Shown here piece by piece: positions 1 through 9,627 of a stretch of 64,000 bases of DNA. Source of the DNA: an uncultured Akkermansia sp. (GTDB taxonomy: Bacteria; Verrucomicrobiota; Verrucomicrobiia; Verrucomicrobiales; Akkermansiaceae); contig CANRKR010000001.1 of assembly GCA_947631275.1 (NCBI GenBank), positions 40,384 through 104,383 on the forward strand, given 5' to 3'. Numbering within the stretch: position 1 is the first letter of the stretch; the number at the start of each line of letters is the position of its first letter. Under the pieces are notes generated by a model. That model did not search any database, was not told where the DNA came from, and saw only the letters and a program-made list of their open reading frames with translations. Both the position numbers and the translations under genes were made by a program.

Positions 1-88
1 TTTCTTCTTTATTTACTATGCTCGAAGTCAAATCTTCACAGTCCAGTATGACTACGTTTTCGGTTTCTTGTCTTTTGGTATTCATCAT
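1..88 (-). CDS. 5' end of a CDS truncated by the window edge (MMNTKRQETENVVILDCEDLTSSIVNKEE...)
   Basis: Open frame from ATG at 88 to the window edge, co-oriented with the cluster; weak RBS. Confidence 0.4.
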   Translation of the reverse strand, partial: MMNTKRQETENVVILDCEDLTSSIVNKEE

Positions 89-123
89 TTCTTGAGGGAT
101 GTTAAGGTTTCGTCTGTATCAAC

Positions 124-1707
124 TCAGCGTTTTGTGTTCGTTTCAATGCTATGGAAATGGGGAGAGGGAAGAGTTATTGCTATCAATTTCACATCCATGA
201 AAGCACGTCCGTTTCGGAGGGAATCCCATAATACTTTTGTCAAGTCGGAGCCTGATTCAACGTGCAGAAGGGAAGCAATCCGCCCTGCGGGGACGTGCTC
301 TCTTATCAACGTTTCCTGTGTCGCATTTTGAACGACAAAATGCACTTTGGAGGCTTCCTCCTGAACAATTTCCTGTAACCGTTGTTTGCCGGAATCCCGG
401 GAAGCCGTCAGGTCAAAAACGCAGCACACCCGCTGGGAGTCTCGCATCGAAATCTTGTTCCTGATGTAACTCAAATAGAATAACACAGAATCTGATAATG
501 AAGGCTCTGCGGATATGGGAATCCCCATGATAGAACGCCTTTTGTATCCCCCTGTAAATTTGATTTTCTCATACGGGATGCCCAGGATCTGCTTCACTTC
601 CCGCTCCGAAGAATAACGATGCTTCCACAAAGGAACTCCCAGAAAGCGGAATTGTATCGCGTTAGAGCTTATCCGCATACCAGACAGGCGTTTCGCTTGC
701 AGAATCCGGCAGACCGCCTCGTAGTTGTGATTGCTGATAAAGTGTGCGATAAAATAATACGGAGGGGAATACCTTTTCAGGAATTCCTGCACAGCAGGGT
801 CGTTGTCAAAGTGATTCTTGATATATTGCTTGATGAAATCGAAGAAAAAGCGCTTCTTTTCTTCACCCGTGACGCCATACGTCTTCAGGTGCCATATATA
901 GGAAAACAGGATCACAGCTCTGAAGCCTGTCTCGCAGGAGGAAAACGCCGGGTATTGCCGACATCTCTCGAAGGAGTATTCGTACGCTTGGATGACACAG
1001 GACAAATCTTCCCCTTTCGTCAACCTCGTGTTTCCCCTGCGGTTGTAACGATAGGAATAGTAAGCCTTGTTATGCACCATCATCCGATCAGCAGCTATAG
1101 CAACCTCATAGGCAAAGCTCGCATCGTTTGTGTTTTGAATCGTCTGGAAACGAATCTGGTTTTTGATCAAAAATTCTCTTCGATATATTTTGTTGAAAGG
1201 ATAAACAATCAAGCCCCATATAAAATCTCCTAAATCTCTCGCATTGAAAATTTTACCCCTAAGGAAATCATTAACAAACAACTTCGAAAAAGGTCCCTCA
1301 TAACTCTTTCTTTGTCCGGAATCGTTATAAAAGCCGCAGAGGAGGACATCTAATCCGTACTCTTGAGCAAGAGCGTAGAGTTCCTCGAGCATGGTCGCAT
1401 CACAGTAATCGTCCGGGTCGAAAAACACAACCCATTCGCCCACGGCATGGTCAAACCCTGTATTACGTGCGGAGCCGGCAAATGAATGCTCATCCTGGAA
1501 GAGCCGGATGCGAGCATCTTTTGCCATGAACTCGCGGATAATGCCCACCGATGCATCCGAAGAGCCATCATCCACACAAATAACCTCAAACTCCCGCAGG
1601 GTCTGGTTCAGCAGACAAGACAGCGAATGCTTCAGGTAAGCTGCCACATTGTAAACGGGCAGAATAATTGAAACTTTCGGAGTAGATGGAAGATTATTCG
1701 GAATCAT
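124..1707 (-). CDS. Family 2 glycosyltransferase with a C-terminal extension
   Basis: VSIILPVYNVAAYLKHSL, VICVDDGSSD, FFDPDDY motifs (GT-A fold GT2). Confidence 0.9.
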   Translation of the reverse strand: MIPNNLPSTPKVSIILPVYNVAAYLKHSLSCLLNQTLREFEVICVDDGSSDASVGIIREFMAKDARIRLFQDEHSFAGSARNTGFDHAVGEWVVFFDPDDYCDATMLEELYALAQEYGLDVLLCGFYNDSGQRKSYEGPFSKLFVNDFLRGKIFNARDLGDFIWGLIVYPFNKIYRREFLIKNQIRFQTIQNTNDASFAYEVAIAADRMMVHNKAYYSYRYNRRGNTRLTKGEDLSCVIQAYEYSFERCRQYPAFSSCETGFRAVILFSYIWHLKTYGVTGEEKKRFFFDFIKQYIKNHFDNDPAVQEFLKRYSPPYYFIAHFISNHNYEAVCRILQAKRLSGMRISSNAIQFRFLGVPLWKHRYSSEREVKQILGIPYEKIKFTGGYKRRSIMGIPISAEPSLSDSVLFYLSYIRNKISMRDSQRVCCVFDLTASRDSGKQRLQEIVQEEASKVHFVVQNATQETLIREHVPAGRIASLLHVESGSDLTKVLWDSLRNGRAFMDVKLIAITLPSPHFHSIETNTKR

Positions 1708-1777
1708 GCCGTACGGATGTTTGCCTCGTCGATGTTTATTTCTTTACATTCTGCGGAAGCTTCGTTCCTATCAGGGT

Positions 1778-2572
1778 TCACAGGTAGCCAGCAAAGGAGC
1801 GGCTCGCACTCACGATGTAGGCTTGTCTCTTAATGCCAAAGCGTTCAAAGGTTTGAAAAGCGATCGATTTTTTCCTCAATGCTGCTTGTGTCCTTTTGAT
1901 TGTATTTTTCTCTCCCACACGCTCAGCATCGTCAAAAATAATCACGAAATCCTCTGCCAAATTCCCATGTCCGATCAAATCCACCACGTTGGAGCGCGGC
2001 AGATTCTTTCCTCCTCCCACAGGACCATCCACAATAATCAAATCAAACTTTTGGTCTCCCACCAGTTCCAACAAGCCTGCATATTTGTCATTCCTCTTGC
2101 GTCGGTACTCAAAATATTCTAAATCGAGGTGGTTGACACAGATGTGCTCATGCTTCGGCAACTCCGGCTGATAAATCTTGATCCAATCGAGGCTGTGCTC
2201 GCATACGTTGAGGTAAGCCTCGGGATTTTTGTACGCAATGTACTGCGTCGTCAACTTCGTCGTCTGCCCCAAACCGAACTCAAGGATGTTTCGTGGCTCA
2301 ATCTTGTCCAGGATGCGGAACAACAGGTAGATAAAGCTGTAATTGGCTGCCCAGTTGTGCAAGTCAAAAGTCCGGTTCTTCACCCATGAGCTTTCCTCCA
2401 TACCGTCATGCAAGAGATGAGCGTAATTCAATTCCTTCAGCTCGTTGTAGCAAAGATCCAGCTTCTGCTCCACGGCAGCGAGCCGTTGCTCGTGCCGGCG
2501 AGCTAACTCCAGCAAAGTTGCCTGTTTTTCCTCGGAAGAGCTGATGCTTCCTTTTAATGGATTATTTTGCAT
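1778..2572 (-). CDS. Class I SAM-methyltransferase-like protein in polysaccharide cluster
   Basis: ILEFGLGQTTKLTTQY and FDLIIVDGPVGGG motifs; coiled N-terminus. Confidence 0.6.
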   Translation of the reverse strand: MQNNPLKGSISSSEEKQATLLELARRHEQRLAAVEQKLDLCYNELKELNYAHLLHDGMEESSWVKNRTFDLHNWAANYSFIYLLFRILDKIEPRNILEFGLGQTTKLTTQYIAYKNPEAYLNVCEHSLDWIKIYQPELPKHEHICVNHLDLEYFEYRRKRNDKYAGLLELVGDQKFDLIIVDGPVGGGKNLPRSNVVDLIGHGNLAEDFVIIFDDAERVGEKNTIKRTQAALRKKSIAFQTFERFGIKRQAYIVSASRSFAGYL

Positions 2573-5500
2573 GGTAGATTATTTTCTCAATTATGTCTGT
2601 TAGCACATCAATATTCTCTGAAATCACTTCCGAAGTCGGGTTGAGTTTCAAGATTATTCCCTTCAATTCTTCTCGAGAGTAGGGATGCGTCTGTCGTTCA
2701 TATTCGACCCATACCTCTTGTCCGTCTTTCACGGGCATTTCATAGTACCACGGTTTGTCGTGCCACACCGCAATAGGTGAGGAGAGAATCTCCTTTCCGT
2801 CAATTTTGATGGATTTATAGTCAATCCATACCGGGAACCTGTTGCCTTCAAATCGCATGTCAGGTCCCCGAAAATTAATTGAAAGCTTTCCGTTTTGAAT
2901 GACAGAAATCTTTATTTTTCCCTCGCTCGCTGCGCTTGTCAGAACTCTCCCCTCGCCCTGTGTATTCCTGAACCAGCTTGGGGAGGTGATCTTACTACCC
3001 TGAGCTTCAATTGTAACGGTGTTATCCTTATTCCCTAGGTTCTTTATATCTACGCGCAAGACATCCATTCTTGCCCAAATATATCGACCGAGACGACGAG
3101 TCAAGGCTTTGTAATTAAGCAAAACACGAGGTAACGATAGGAAAGCTATAAGGAGATGGGCATCTAAGTAACTCGAAAAATGACAAGAAGTCTTACCGTA
3201 TTTAGCAATTAATTTCTTTATTGCCAAATCATATGTCTTCTCTTCTGTTTCTCTCCTATGAGCATGGTACATATTTAGGCACCGTACCAGATAATCTTTT
3301 TTGTAGTTGTTGTAAATTAGTCCATCAATATGAATATTTTTTAAATATCCCAACACTATATCCGTTACCTCAAAGAAATCCACAAAATGTTTGTTCAAAT
3401 TCTGCGATGTAGAATCCTTACGAATCCTTCGTCTGTAATACTCTTCGGAATCAATAGAAACCCGAGCAGCCTTCGTCAAAGATTTCACCAAAAACACATC
3501 GTCTCCATAATGTAAACTGGGAGGAAATTCGACGTTATATTTTTTGAGGAAGGCGTTCCGATACAGCGTTAAACATGGACTCACCGGTATTTTGCATGCG
3601 TTCTCTTTAAGACTTCGCAAACTAAATATCTTTTTTCCTTTCAAGGACGATAATATTGCTCCATGTGTCCAGTAGGAATTTTCCTGCCTGACTCGGGGCG
3701 TCTCTGTAAAATCGTACCCTGAAAAACACAGCATGTCTAAATCATTTCCTCTTGCATTTTTATATAATTTCTCGCAAGTATCTTCCCTGATTAAGTCATC
3801 GGAATCGACGAACTGAACGTACTCCCCGCGTGCTAATTTCAACGCCGTATTCCGAGAGCAGGCCAGTCCCTGATTTTTCTGATTCATCAGGATAACTCGC
3901 CTATCTTTTTGGGCATACTCCTCCAAAATCTCCAAGGAGCCATCGGTAGAACCGTCGTTGACACAAATAATTTCTATCTCTTTGAGAGTTTGATGGACAA
4001 TGCTATCCATACAATCTTGCAAATACTTTTCAGCATTGAAGACACATACAATAATTGAGATTTTTTTCTTGTTAAATCTGTCCAGAAAAAAGTTGAGCGG
4101 TTTGTTGTCGGTGTTGTACAAGTTTCCACTATGGCTCAATTGTGAGAAGTGGAAATAGTCATCGGGTGTGTAATTTTCAACAAAAGAATATAACAAATTA
4201 AGGACGGCTTCTTTATCCAAGAGCACGTCGTCCTCGGGAAAATGTTGAGCAAACTTCTTGGCGAACCCTAAAATGCCCCCTGCCATTTTTGAATAAATGT
4301 CACATCTTTCCCGTTCGAGAGTAGAACAATCTGTAAATACCGGTCGGTTATTGCTCAGCATGTTAACAGGGGCTGTGGGCGCAGAGATTAATGTTTCCAC
4401 TAAGAAATTAATTCCCTCCACTCGATGAGGACGACCCCAAATTGCATGATACGGGATTTTGTCATCTTCTGTCTTGTTGGCCAACCAATATATTCCTCTC
4501 AGCGTTTTTCCGTTGAGCAGGTTCGTCAAATACTTTTGTGCCGTACAATTTATTGTTGTTAAATCAACAAGACCTATGACTTTACCGCGTATACCTTGGT
4601 TGTCTAAGTATGATCGATACTGTTCACTTGCATCCGATGCATTTAAGTTTTTAATCAACCCTCTTGAAGCATAGATGTAATGCGTTTTTACAGGCTTCTC
4701 TGAAAGGAGATTGTAAACTTTTTCTAAAATGTATCCGTCTCTGGCGATAAATAACAATTCTTCGATGCCGTGTTCCTTTATGTTTCTCTCGACAAATTGA
4801 GTCATCAGAACAGCTATCGGACCGCCAAGAGCGTATCCTATATTATACCAATAATCTCTCGGGGATATGCACCTGAGCAGAGATAGTAAAACTGAAACGG
4901 ATAATGAGTTTTTTCTATTTGCATAGCTTGTTATATATGGCTCAATTGCATTGCTTTTATATCTTCTTAGAAAAAAAGCCTTAATGCCTAACCCTTTCGG
5001 CACAAGCCAATCTGATTGTTCGTTGTCACCGACATGAAACAATTCACTTGGTTTAATTTTTAAATCATCACATACATATTTAAACAGGTTCCCGGTTCTC
5101 TTTGTCTTCTTGACTTCACTTGACAAGTAAATTTTATCGTAGCCTTCAATCCCCCTTTCACTTAAAATGTCAGAAATAACAGACCTGCTCAAATACATAT
5201 CTGACGTCAGCACGATTTTTGTCCCGGCTTTTCTAAAATAATCAAAAAGGTACTTAGTTTTTTCGTTTACAAAGAGCTTTTCTTTTTCTAGCTCTACTTC
5301 TTTTTGCATCAAAAATTGCACATCTGAAGGCATCAAGGCATATATATCGCCCAATGTGATTTCTTCTCCTTCTTTAATTTTTGTACGTGCAAGCTTTTCC
5401 GCGTTCATTCTTATTCCTGCAAAATCCTTCTTGACATACTTTTCCTCCAGATGCAGGAATAAGTCAGAAGGCTTATTGTAAGGTCTGAACAACAACGTGT

Positions 5501-6647
5501 CAAATATGTCAAAAGAAACCACCTTACACGCAGACTCATCATATGCCTTAATAATCTGAGTGACATCATCTTCTACGGGAAACAAGTGAACTAATTCTTT
5601 ATACTTTTCTGCTAAATCCTGGCTGAGAAAGTAACTATCAGGTAAATTTAGAGGAAGATCAAAAAGGTTTGCCTTGACGACAGCATCCACCAACTGTTTC
5701 TTTGAATCAGGATTGTCTATAATCCTGATATTCCAGGCAAGATGATTACAGCATAAATTGACAAAACTTCGCTTATATACCTCGTATATTTTTTCTTCCT
5801 TTAACCTGTTTTGGAGCCCTTGAAGGACGTAATAGATGTTGAGAGACGCCGAATTACGAGTCTCCTTCGCCGTTAATGTGCTTCCTGAATTGGTTCTGTA
5901 ATGCAGCAGCACCCTTTTTATCACCGATATGCGCCGTGCTAAGGCCAAACTAACACAGACAAAATAAGTGTCATTGGTGTGCTTTATACTCTGGTAGCGT
6001 ATATGGAATTGATTAACGAACTCTCTCCTGAATAATTTGTTCCATGGCCAATTGTTGGTTATGTTGAAAATACAATCACACACTTCCCGTGGGCTAAATT
6101 CATTCTTCCTGGGAAGGAGATGTTCATTGAGTATCCATCGTGGAGATTCAAATTTTTTCGTTTGATTGTTATAGAAATTGACATTATATATCACGACATC
6201 AGAATCGCTTTTCCTTGCCGTGCGATATGCCTCCTCCAACATATCTTTTTCGAAGAAATCGTCAGCATCCAAAAAACTTAAGTACTCTCCTCTTGCAACC
6301 GCGAGTCCTGCGTTACGTGCCACGCCCGCATACAAATTGCTCTGGGTTAAAATCGTGATTCTCCTATCTTTCCTTGCGTATTCCTTTAAAATTTCCAACG
6401 AGGCATCCGTGGATCCATCATTGACGCAAATAATTTCTATTTCCTTGAGAGTTTGTCCGATAAGACTTCCCAAGCATTCTCGCAAATAGTCCCCCGCATT
6501 ATACACGGGTATAATGATGGACACCTTTGGCACATACCCAATCTCATTTTGCACAATGATTCGTGTCGTCGTGACTGCTTCTCCCCTCGCATTTTGAACC
6601 TGAATGGTTCCAGCCTCTGTAGTCTGTGGTTTTATATTATGATCCAT
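2562..6647 (-). CDS. Multidomain glycosyltransferase: GT2 - HAD-like - GT2 - C-terminal module
   Basis: Two GT2 signatures (VSIIIPVYNAGDYL; ISIIVCVFNAEKYL) and a HAD-like section (SFDIFDTLLFRP ... HVGDNEQSDW). Confidence 0.85.
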   Translation of the reverse strand: MDHNIKPQTTEAGTIQVQNARGEAVTTTRIIVQNEIGYVPKVSIIIPVYNAGDYLRECLGSLIGQTLKEIEIICVNDGSTDASLEILKEYARKDRRITILTQSNLYAGVARNAGLAVARGEYLSFLDADDFFEKDMLEEAYRTARKSDSDVVIYNVNFYNNQTKKFESPRWILNEHLLPRKNEFSPREVCDCIFNITNNWPWNKLFRREFVNQFHIRYQSIKHTNDTYFVCVSLALARRISVIKRVLLHYRTNSGSTLTAKETRNSASLNIYYVLQGLQNRLKEEKIYEVYKRSFVNLCCNHLAWNIRIIDNPDSKKQLVDAVVKANLFDLPLNLPDSYFLSQDLAEKYKELVHLFPVEDDVTQIIKAYDESACKVVSFDIFDTLLFRPYNKPSDLFLHLEEKYVKKDFAGIRMNAEKLARTKIKEGEEITLGDIYALMPSDVQFLMQKEVELEKEKLFVNEKTKYLFDYFRKAGTKIVLTSDMYLSRSVISDILSERGIEGYDKIYLSSEVKKTKRTGNLFKYVCDDLKIKPSELFHVGDNEQSDWLVPKGLGIKAFFLRRYKSNAIEPYITSYANRKNSLSVSVLLSLLRCISPRDYWYNIGYALGGPIAVLMTQFVERNIKEHGIEELLFIARDGYILEKVYNLLSEKPVKTHYIYASRGLIKNLNASDASEQYRSYLDNQGIRGKVIGLVDLTTINCTAQKYLTNLLNGKTLRGIYWLANKTEDDKIPYHAIWGRPHRVEGINFLVETLISAPTAPVNMLSNNRPVFTDCSTLERERCDIYSKMAGGILGFAKKFAQHFPEDDVLLDKEAVLNLLYSFVENYTPDDYFHFSQLSHSGNLYNTDNKPLNFFLDRFNKKKISIIVCVFNAEKYLQDCMDSIVHQTLKEIEIICVNDGSTDGSLEILEEYAQKDRRVILMNQKNQGLACSRNTALKLARGEYVQFVDSDDLIREDTCEKLYKNARGNDLDMLCFSGYDFTETPRVRQENSYWTHGAILSSLKGKKIFSLRSLKENACKIPVSPCLTLYRNAFLKKYNVEFPPSLHYGDDVFLVKSLTKAARVSIDSEEYYRRRIRKDSTSQNLNKHFVDFFEVTDIVLGYLKNIHIDGLIYNNYKKDYLVRCLNMYHAHRRETEEKTYDLAIKKLIAKYGKTSCHFSSYLDAHLLIAFLSLPRVLLNYKALTRRLGRYIWARMDVLRVDIKNLGNKDNTVTIEAQGSKITSPSWFRNTQGEGRVLTSAASEGKIKISVIQNGKLSINFRGPDMRFEGNRFPVWIDYKSIKIDGKEILSSPIAVWHDKPWYYEMPVKDGQEVWVEYERQTHPYSREELKGIILKLNPTSEVISENIDVLTDIIEKIIYHAK

Positions 6648-6701
6648 CTCTTCTGTTCCCTTCTGCTACGCTATGCTCATCTCTCCCTTCGCCCTCTTTT
6701 G

Positions 6702-9236
6702 CTAGACAGGGTATTTTGCATGGCTGATTATTTGTTCGATTTCATCTGTTAGCATATCAATGTTTTTCCTGACTACTTTTGATCCAGAATTTAGTTTCAG
6801 GATGGTTTCCTTCAATTCTTTTCGTGAGTAGAGATGGGGCCGCTGCTCGTACTCAACCCATACATTCTGTCCATCTTTTACGGGCATTTCATAGCGCAAT
6901 GGCTTATCATGCCATGTTTCAACAGGGGAGGATAGTATCTCTTCCCCATCAATCTTGATGGATTTATAGTCAATCCATGCAGAGAACCGCTCGCCTTCAA
7001 AACGTCTGTCAGGTCCCATAAAACTTATGGTAAGCTTTCCAGCACGGATAATTAAAATTTTTAATTTCCCCTTGACAGCTGAGTTTAATAAAACGGTTCC
7101 TGCTCCCTGTGTATTCCTGAACCAGCTAGGCGTTGAAACCGTACCATCTTGCGTTTCAACAACAACGGCATTTTCCTCTATGCCGATATTCTTAATATCA
7201 ATGCGTGCCAAGTGTAATTGATTTTGAATGGAATTAGTATATAGTGACATAGTAATCTTCGATAGACAATGTCTCCTATGCCAATTCGATAATAAGCACA
7301 TATAGGGTGCCAGTCTTGATTTCTTTTCGAGTTTATAATATTCACCCGTATCTATGTCGTAGGCTAACTCGGGAAGATTGATGAATCTTCCCATCATGAG
7401 ATTATATTTTTCATTATTCCAACGCCCACTCCCACTTGAACGAGTGAAAGTCATTTCGCCAAATTTAATTGTCCCATCATTTAAGCGATATAAATCAACA
7501 CATACGAAAGGAAAACCTTGGCAACACGTTTTAGCAATCCACACCATCTCATCGAAATTGTCCGGTTTTGCTAACGCATGCTCGTAGAGTGGATGATCAT
7601 AATAAAATGGCTGACGTTTCCAGCTCAAATCGTAAAAGACCATTTTTAAATTGGCAGAGAAATCATCCCGAAACTGCATATATTTAACCTCTCCGTTAAA
7701 GCACCAAAATTTGTAATCATATAAATTCTGTCCATCATTAGTAACGTACTGCTCAATTATTATCTTGGGAACAATATCTCGATAATGGAGCTCAAACCCG
7801 ACCCTAGAAGCATAATTCTCATGCATCCATCTATCCACCTTCTGCTTAGCATCTGCGAGATCAAGCTGAGATTTGTCTTTGACTACAATATTATAACCAG
7901 AGCCATGGTTACATTTGATGACGAATTGATCGGGTAGCTTATCAAAGTCTATATCTTCAAATCGATCATAAACACCCAGCAATGGAATAAGATATTTCTC
8001 GCCAATTTTTTCTTTGACCCATTCGCGTACAAGATATTTATCCGACAGCCTTGTCTTGGTGGGAGTTGAGTCGTAAAGCTTAAGCCACTGTATTTTATCA
8101 TTAAAAGTCTCAGGATTGTCAAGATTGAGGAATCGACCGGTTGTTTCTAAATACCACCCTCTTAAACAGCGAGGATAAAAATCATGCAATTTAACTTCCT
8201 TTAGAAAATCTTTGCTCTCTCTAGGTAATCTAAAATCATTTGATAACTCCTCGTGCAACCTATATAGTCTGCGTCTATACCTGCATTGATGTACAACGGG
8301 GAGTGCTTTAAATATATTCACAGACCACGTCAAATAATTACTAAGAATATAGTGTGATGTTGTTTGAAAAAAAGCTTGAGAGCTTACTAATTTTGCCACA
8401 TGACGTATAATTTCTATATAATCGTTAAAGAAAAGGCTCCAATTCTGTGTTATTGATGTACCGCGCACAGTACGATTATAGAGCACTTTTCTAATGATTC
8501 CATATCTCTTTATTGAAGATAAAGCCTTTAGCACAAATAAATTATCTTCATAAAATAAACCTTCAGGAAAAACCAAAGAGTTTTCAATTAAGAATTCCGT
8601 TTTGTAAAAAAATCGGCAGGATGAAATTGGAATTTTGTGGACAATATGACTGATATCATCTGACGTGTAATACTCTTTTTCTTCTGATATATAACTTATT
8701 ATTTGTGCCGACAATTGAAAAAATCGACCATTTGACTCATCATAGTTGCGCCCCTCGAAATTAACCATATCCAAATCGAAGCGGATTGAATACTCATAAA
8801 GGAGCTCAAGAGCGTTTTCTGTCAACCAATCGTCAGAATCTAAGAAAGAAATATATTTTCCTCGAGCGATTTTGAGAGCGTTGTTTCTTGTGCGGGAAAG
8901 TCCCTGATTTTTCTGAGTAGCAACAACAATCCTAGAGTCTTTCTCGGCGTATTCCGACAAAATTTCCAAGGAGTTATCGGTGGAACCATCATTAACACAG
9001 ATAATTTCTATTTCTTTGAGAGTTTGATTTACAACAGAATCCAAGCACTTCCTCAAGTATTTATCAGTGTTATACACCGGAATGATGACCGACACCTTGG
9101 GTATATAATCTACTTTATTTCCTTTTTGAACAACGACATGTGCCGTTGCATCTTGCTCTCCCTCCGTATTCTGGACCTGAGTGGTTTTGTAATGATGAGG
9201 TGTGTCCTCCGTGGGCTGTGCTCTCGTATTATCCAT
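6702..9236 (-). CDS. Glycosyltransferase GT2 fused to a TupA-like ATP-grasp domain, with a C-terminal module shared with the preceding protein
   Basis: VSVIIPVYNTDKYL...VNDGSTDNS; NDKIQWLKLYD...VIKCNHGSGYN typical of TupA-like ATP-grasp. Confidence 0.85.
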   Translation of the reverse strand: MDNTRAQPTEDTPHHYKTTQVQNTEGEQDATAHVVVQKGNKVDYIPKVSVIIPVYNTDKYLRKCLDSVVNQTLKEIEIICVNDGSTDNSLEILSEYAEKDSRIVVATQKNQGLSRTRNNALKIARGKYISFLDSDDWLTENALELLYEYSIRFDLDMVNFEGRNYDESNGRFFQLSAQIISYISEEKEYYTSDDISHIVHKIPISSCRFFYKTEFLIENSLVFPEGLFYEDNLFVLKALSSIKRYGIIRKVLYNRTVRGTSITQNWSLFFNDYIEIIRHVAKLVSSQAFFQTTSHYILSNYLTWSVNIFKALPVVHQCRYRRRLYRLHEELSNDFRLPRESKDFLKEVKLHDFYPRCLRGWYLETTGRFLNLDNPETFNDKIQWLKLYDSTPTKTRLSDKYLVREWVKEKIGEKYLIPLLGVYDRFEDIDFDKLPDQFVIKCNHGSGYNIVVKDKSQLDLADAKQKVDRWMHENYASRVGFELHYRDIVPKIIIEQYVTNDGQNLYDYKFWCFNGEVKYMQFRDDFSANLKMVFYDLSWKRQPFYYDHPLYEHALAKPDNFDEMVWIAKTCCQGFPFVCVDLYRLNDGTIKFGEMTFTRSSGSGRWNNEKYNLMMGRFINLPELAYDIDTGEYYKLEKKSRLAPYMCLLSNWHRRHCLSKITMSLYTNSIQNQLHLARIDIKNIGIEENAVVVETQDGTVSTPSWFRNTQGAGTVLLNSAVKGKLKILIIRAGKLTISFMGPDRRFEGERFSAWIDYKSIKIDGEEILSSPVETWHDKPLRYEMPVKDGQNVWVEYEQRPHLYSRKELKETILKLNSGSKVVRKNIDMLTDEIEQIISHAKYPV

Positions 9237-9298
9237 CTCTTTTTGATCCGATCCCTCCTATTTCGCAATACCTGTCCTTTCCTTCACGTTTTTCTCTA

Positions 9299-9565
9299 TC
9301 ATAAGTCTTTTTTCAGTCTTTCAATCTCTGCCTCCAAGCGCTCGCATTCTTCCTGCAAGCGTATCGGATACTCCAGCACGTATTTTATCCTCTCTCCCAG
9401 CCCCATTTTCGCACCGCGTTTCTCGATTTCAGCGGGACAAGGCATGCCCCATCTTACCAGCTTTTTCGCGTACTTGTGTCCACTAATAAGGCGCAATTTG
9501 TAGAGCAGCCAATACCTGAGTCGCCTAGCTTTGCTGATTTTTTTCGTTTTTTTGTTTGTATCCAT
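9299..9565 (-). CDS. Small hypothetical protein with C-terminal coiled coil
   Basis: 88-aa ORF within the co-directional cluster; ends RLQEECERLEAEIERLKKDL. Confidence 0.55.
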   Translation of the reverse strand: MDTNKKTKKISKARRLRYWLLYKLRLISGHKYAKKLVRWGMPCPAEIEKRGAKMGLGERIKYVLEYPIRLQEECERLEAEIERLKKDL

Positions 9566-9627
9566 GGTTCTCGTTCTCTGTAAAATGTCAACTGGGGAAC
9601 TTCTTCAGACTGTCTGCTCCTCCTTCA

